Assembly (NCBI GenBank): GCA_022712915.1
Contig: JAFLJQ010000235.1
Location: 1 to 36,767 of the forward strand
DNA from: Gammaproteobacteria bacterium
Lineage (GTDB): Bacteria; Pseudomonadota; Gammaproteobacteria; UBA6429; Thiohalophilaceae
Direction of reading: 5' to 3'
DNA length: 36,767 nucleotides
Positions 36,240-36,767 of the stretch are shown one piece after another (within the stretch, counting starts at the first letter, position 1; every line of letters begins with the position of its first letter). Made by a program: the position numbers and the translations under genes. The notes under the pieces were generated by a model that had not been told where the DNA came from, did no database searches, and worked only from the letters and a program-made list of their open reading frames with translations.

Positions 36240-36310
36240 TTATTAGACCACAACACTTTACATTTACTTGGGATAGCGTGACTTTCAATTTTCTAATATA
36301 CGCATTCTGT

Positions 36311-36344
36311 TTGGCCCAGGACACCAGTTGGCCCAGGACACCAG
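36311..36344. repeat. 17-bp tandem duplication
   Basis: TTGGCCCAGGACACCAG occurs twice, back to back, at 36311-36327 and 36328-36344, without mismatch. It is non-coding and lies between the transposase remnant and a terminator. Confidence 0.85.
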
Positions 36345-36458
36345 GGTAATATTAACCCATCAGCTTTAGCTGCTGATTGTTGAGTTTTTCTTACCATCGT
36401 CTGCACTTACTGCCCTTCTTTATTATTAGTCTGAGTGAAACCGACATAGGTGAGTTAT

Positions 36459-36489
36459 AAAAAAACGGCCACTTAAAGTGGCCGTTTTT
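36459..36489 (-). terminator. Bidirectional intrinsic terminator
   Basis: AAAAACGGCCACT (36461-36473), loop TAA, AGTGGCCGTTTTT (36477-36489), flanked by A-runs and T-runs on both strands. It lies 24 bases beyond the stop of the CARDB-domain gene on the minus strand and most likely ends that transcript. Confidence 0.9.
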
Positions 36490-36512
36490 ATTTACAAGGG
36501 TTAAAGGCCGCC

Positions 36513-36767
36513 CTATTGGACGGTGATGGTTGTTGTGTACAGCAACGTATTGTTACCCTCGTTGGTCTCGTTAACCGCATTGGTGCGGTCAGCGATCATG
36601 CCCAGATAATAGGTGCCGGGCGCAAGCGTGGTGGATGGGGTAAAGCCGCTATTGTAGGTGACGCTCTGGCCTGCCCCGAGGTTGCCGATGCTGCGTGAAG
36701 ACAGAAGTAGATCATCGGTGGTGACCGTGGCGTCGGTGGAGAGGTAGAGGCCGTTATACGTGGTGAG
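36513..36767 (-). CDS. CARDB-domain protein, C-terminal end only
   Basis: A reading frame entering from the right edge and ending at TAG 36513. The visible 84 residues read like a cell-adhesion-related (CARDB) immunoglobulin-like domain: G-L-Y-L-S-T-D-A-T-V near the start, G-A-G-Q-S-V-T-Y, L-A-P-G-T-Y-Y-L-G-M-I-A-D and the typical N-E-G-N-N before the last strand T-I-T-V-Q. Such domains are usually found in tandem in secreted or surface proteins. Its DNA is visibly richer in G+C than the rest of the window, which hints at a different origin or at selection on a repetitive surface protein. It is followed by a strong terminator. Confidence 0.72.
   Translation of the reverse strand, partial: LTTYNGLYLSTDATVTTDDLLLSSRSIGNLGAGQSVTYNSGFTPSTTLAPGTYYLGMIADRTNAVNETNEGNNTLLYTTTITVQ

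Overview
The window looks like a chromosomal segment of a motile, aerobic gammaproteobacterium of moderate G+C. This is inferred from the proteins: HtpG, EttA, Hsp15, BolA, the mutS-fdxA neighbourhood, an HBM-type chemoreceptor and CheX. Glycolate oxidase subunits, a secreted alpha-carbonic anhydrase and a SulP anion transporter would fit an autotroph such as a sulfur oxidiser, but no diagnostic autotrophy or sulfur gene is present, so that is only a hint.

Layout. 1-849: 5' end of an IS630-type transposase followed by gene-free DNA with IS-end-like repeats and hairpins. 850-6938: signalling and stress genes, namely a chemoreceptor behind a good sigma-28-like promoter, htpG behind a sigma-32-like promoter, a small DUF3185 membrane protein, a PilZ protein and CheX. 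6988-9932: SulP transporter (minus strand), a small YgaP-like membrane protein and BolA. 10061-14179 (minus strand): a tight operon glcD, an APH-like kinase/P-loop fusion, glcE. 14382-16739 (plus): small membrane protein, hslR, Nudix hydrolase, thioredoxin and a conserved hypothetical. 17132-18799 (minus): ettA. 19223-23619: RND efflux adaptor and pump. 23833-26230: LysR regulator, a small unknown protein and an AI-2E/PerM-type permease in overlapping order. 27184-27990 (minus): secreted beta-helix protein. 28679-29434: carbonic anhydrase. 29454-35601 (minus): mutS, then fdxA and a RecB-like nuclease. 35602-36767: remnants of an IS3-type transposase, a tandem 17-mer, a terminator and the 3' end of a CARDB-domain protein gene.

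The strongest unexplained structure lies between genes. At least two families of short non-coding repeats are scattered here. One (full copies 14220-14360 and 32772-33039, partial relatives at 5697, 18959 and 26310) has GGG-GCCTCTA-type inverted ends, and both full copies are flanked by 4-bp direct repeats (TATA, TCAA), as expected of a transposed MITE; the second copy landed exactly on the mutS stop codon. The other (16745-17052 and 26483-26772, plus a solo left end at 5769) is about 300 bp with ends of the form ATCAYTGCTGTCCCGTT. Neither encodes a transposase here.

No CRISPR array, tRNA, rRNA, prophage or defence island was seen. I found no convincing new multi-gene system. The items most worth following are the two MITE families, the kinase embedded between glcD and glcE, and the SulP transporter with a cysteine-rich tail.
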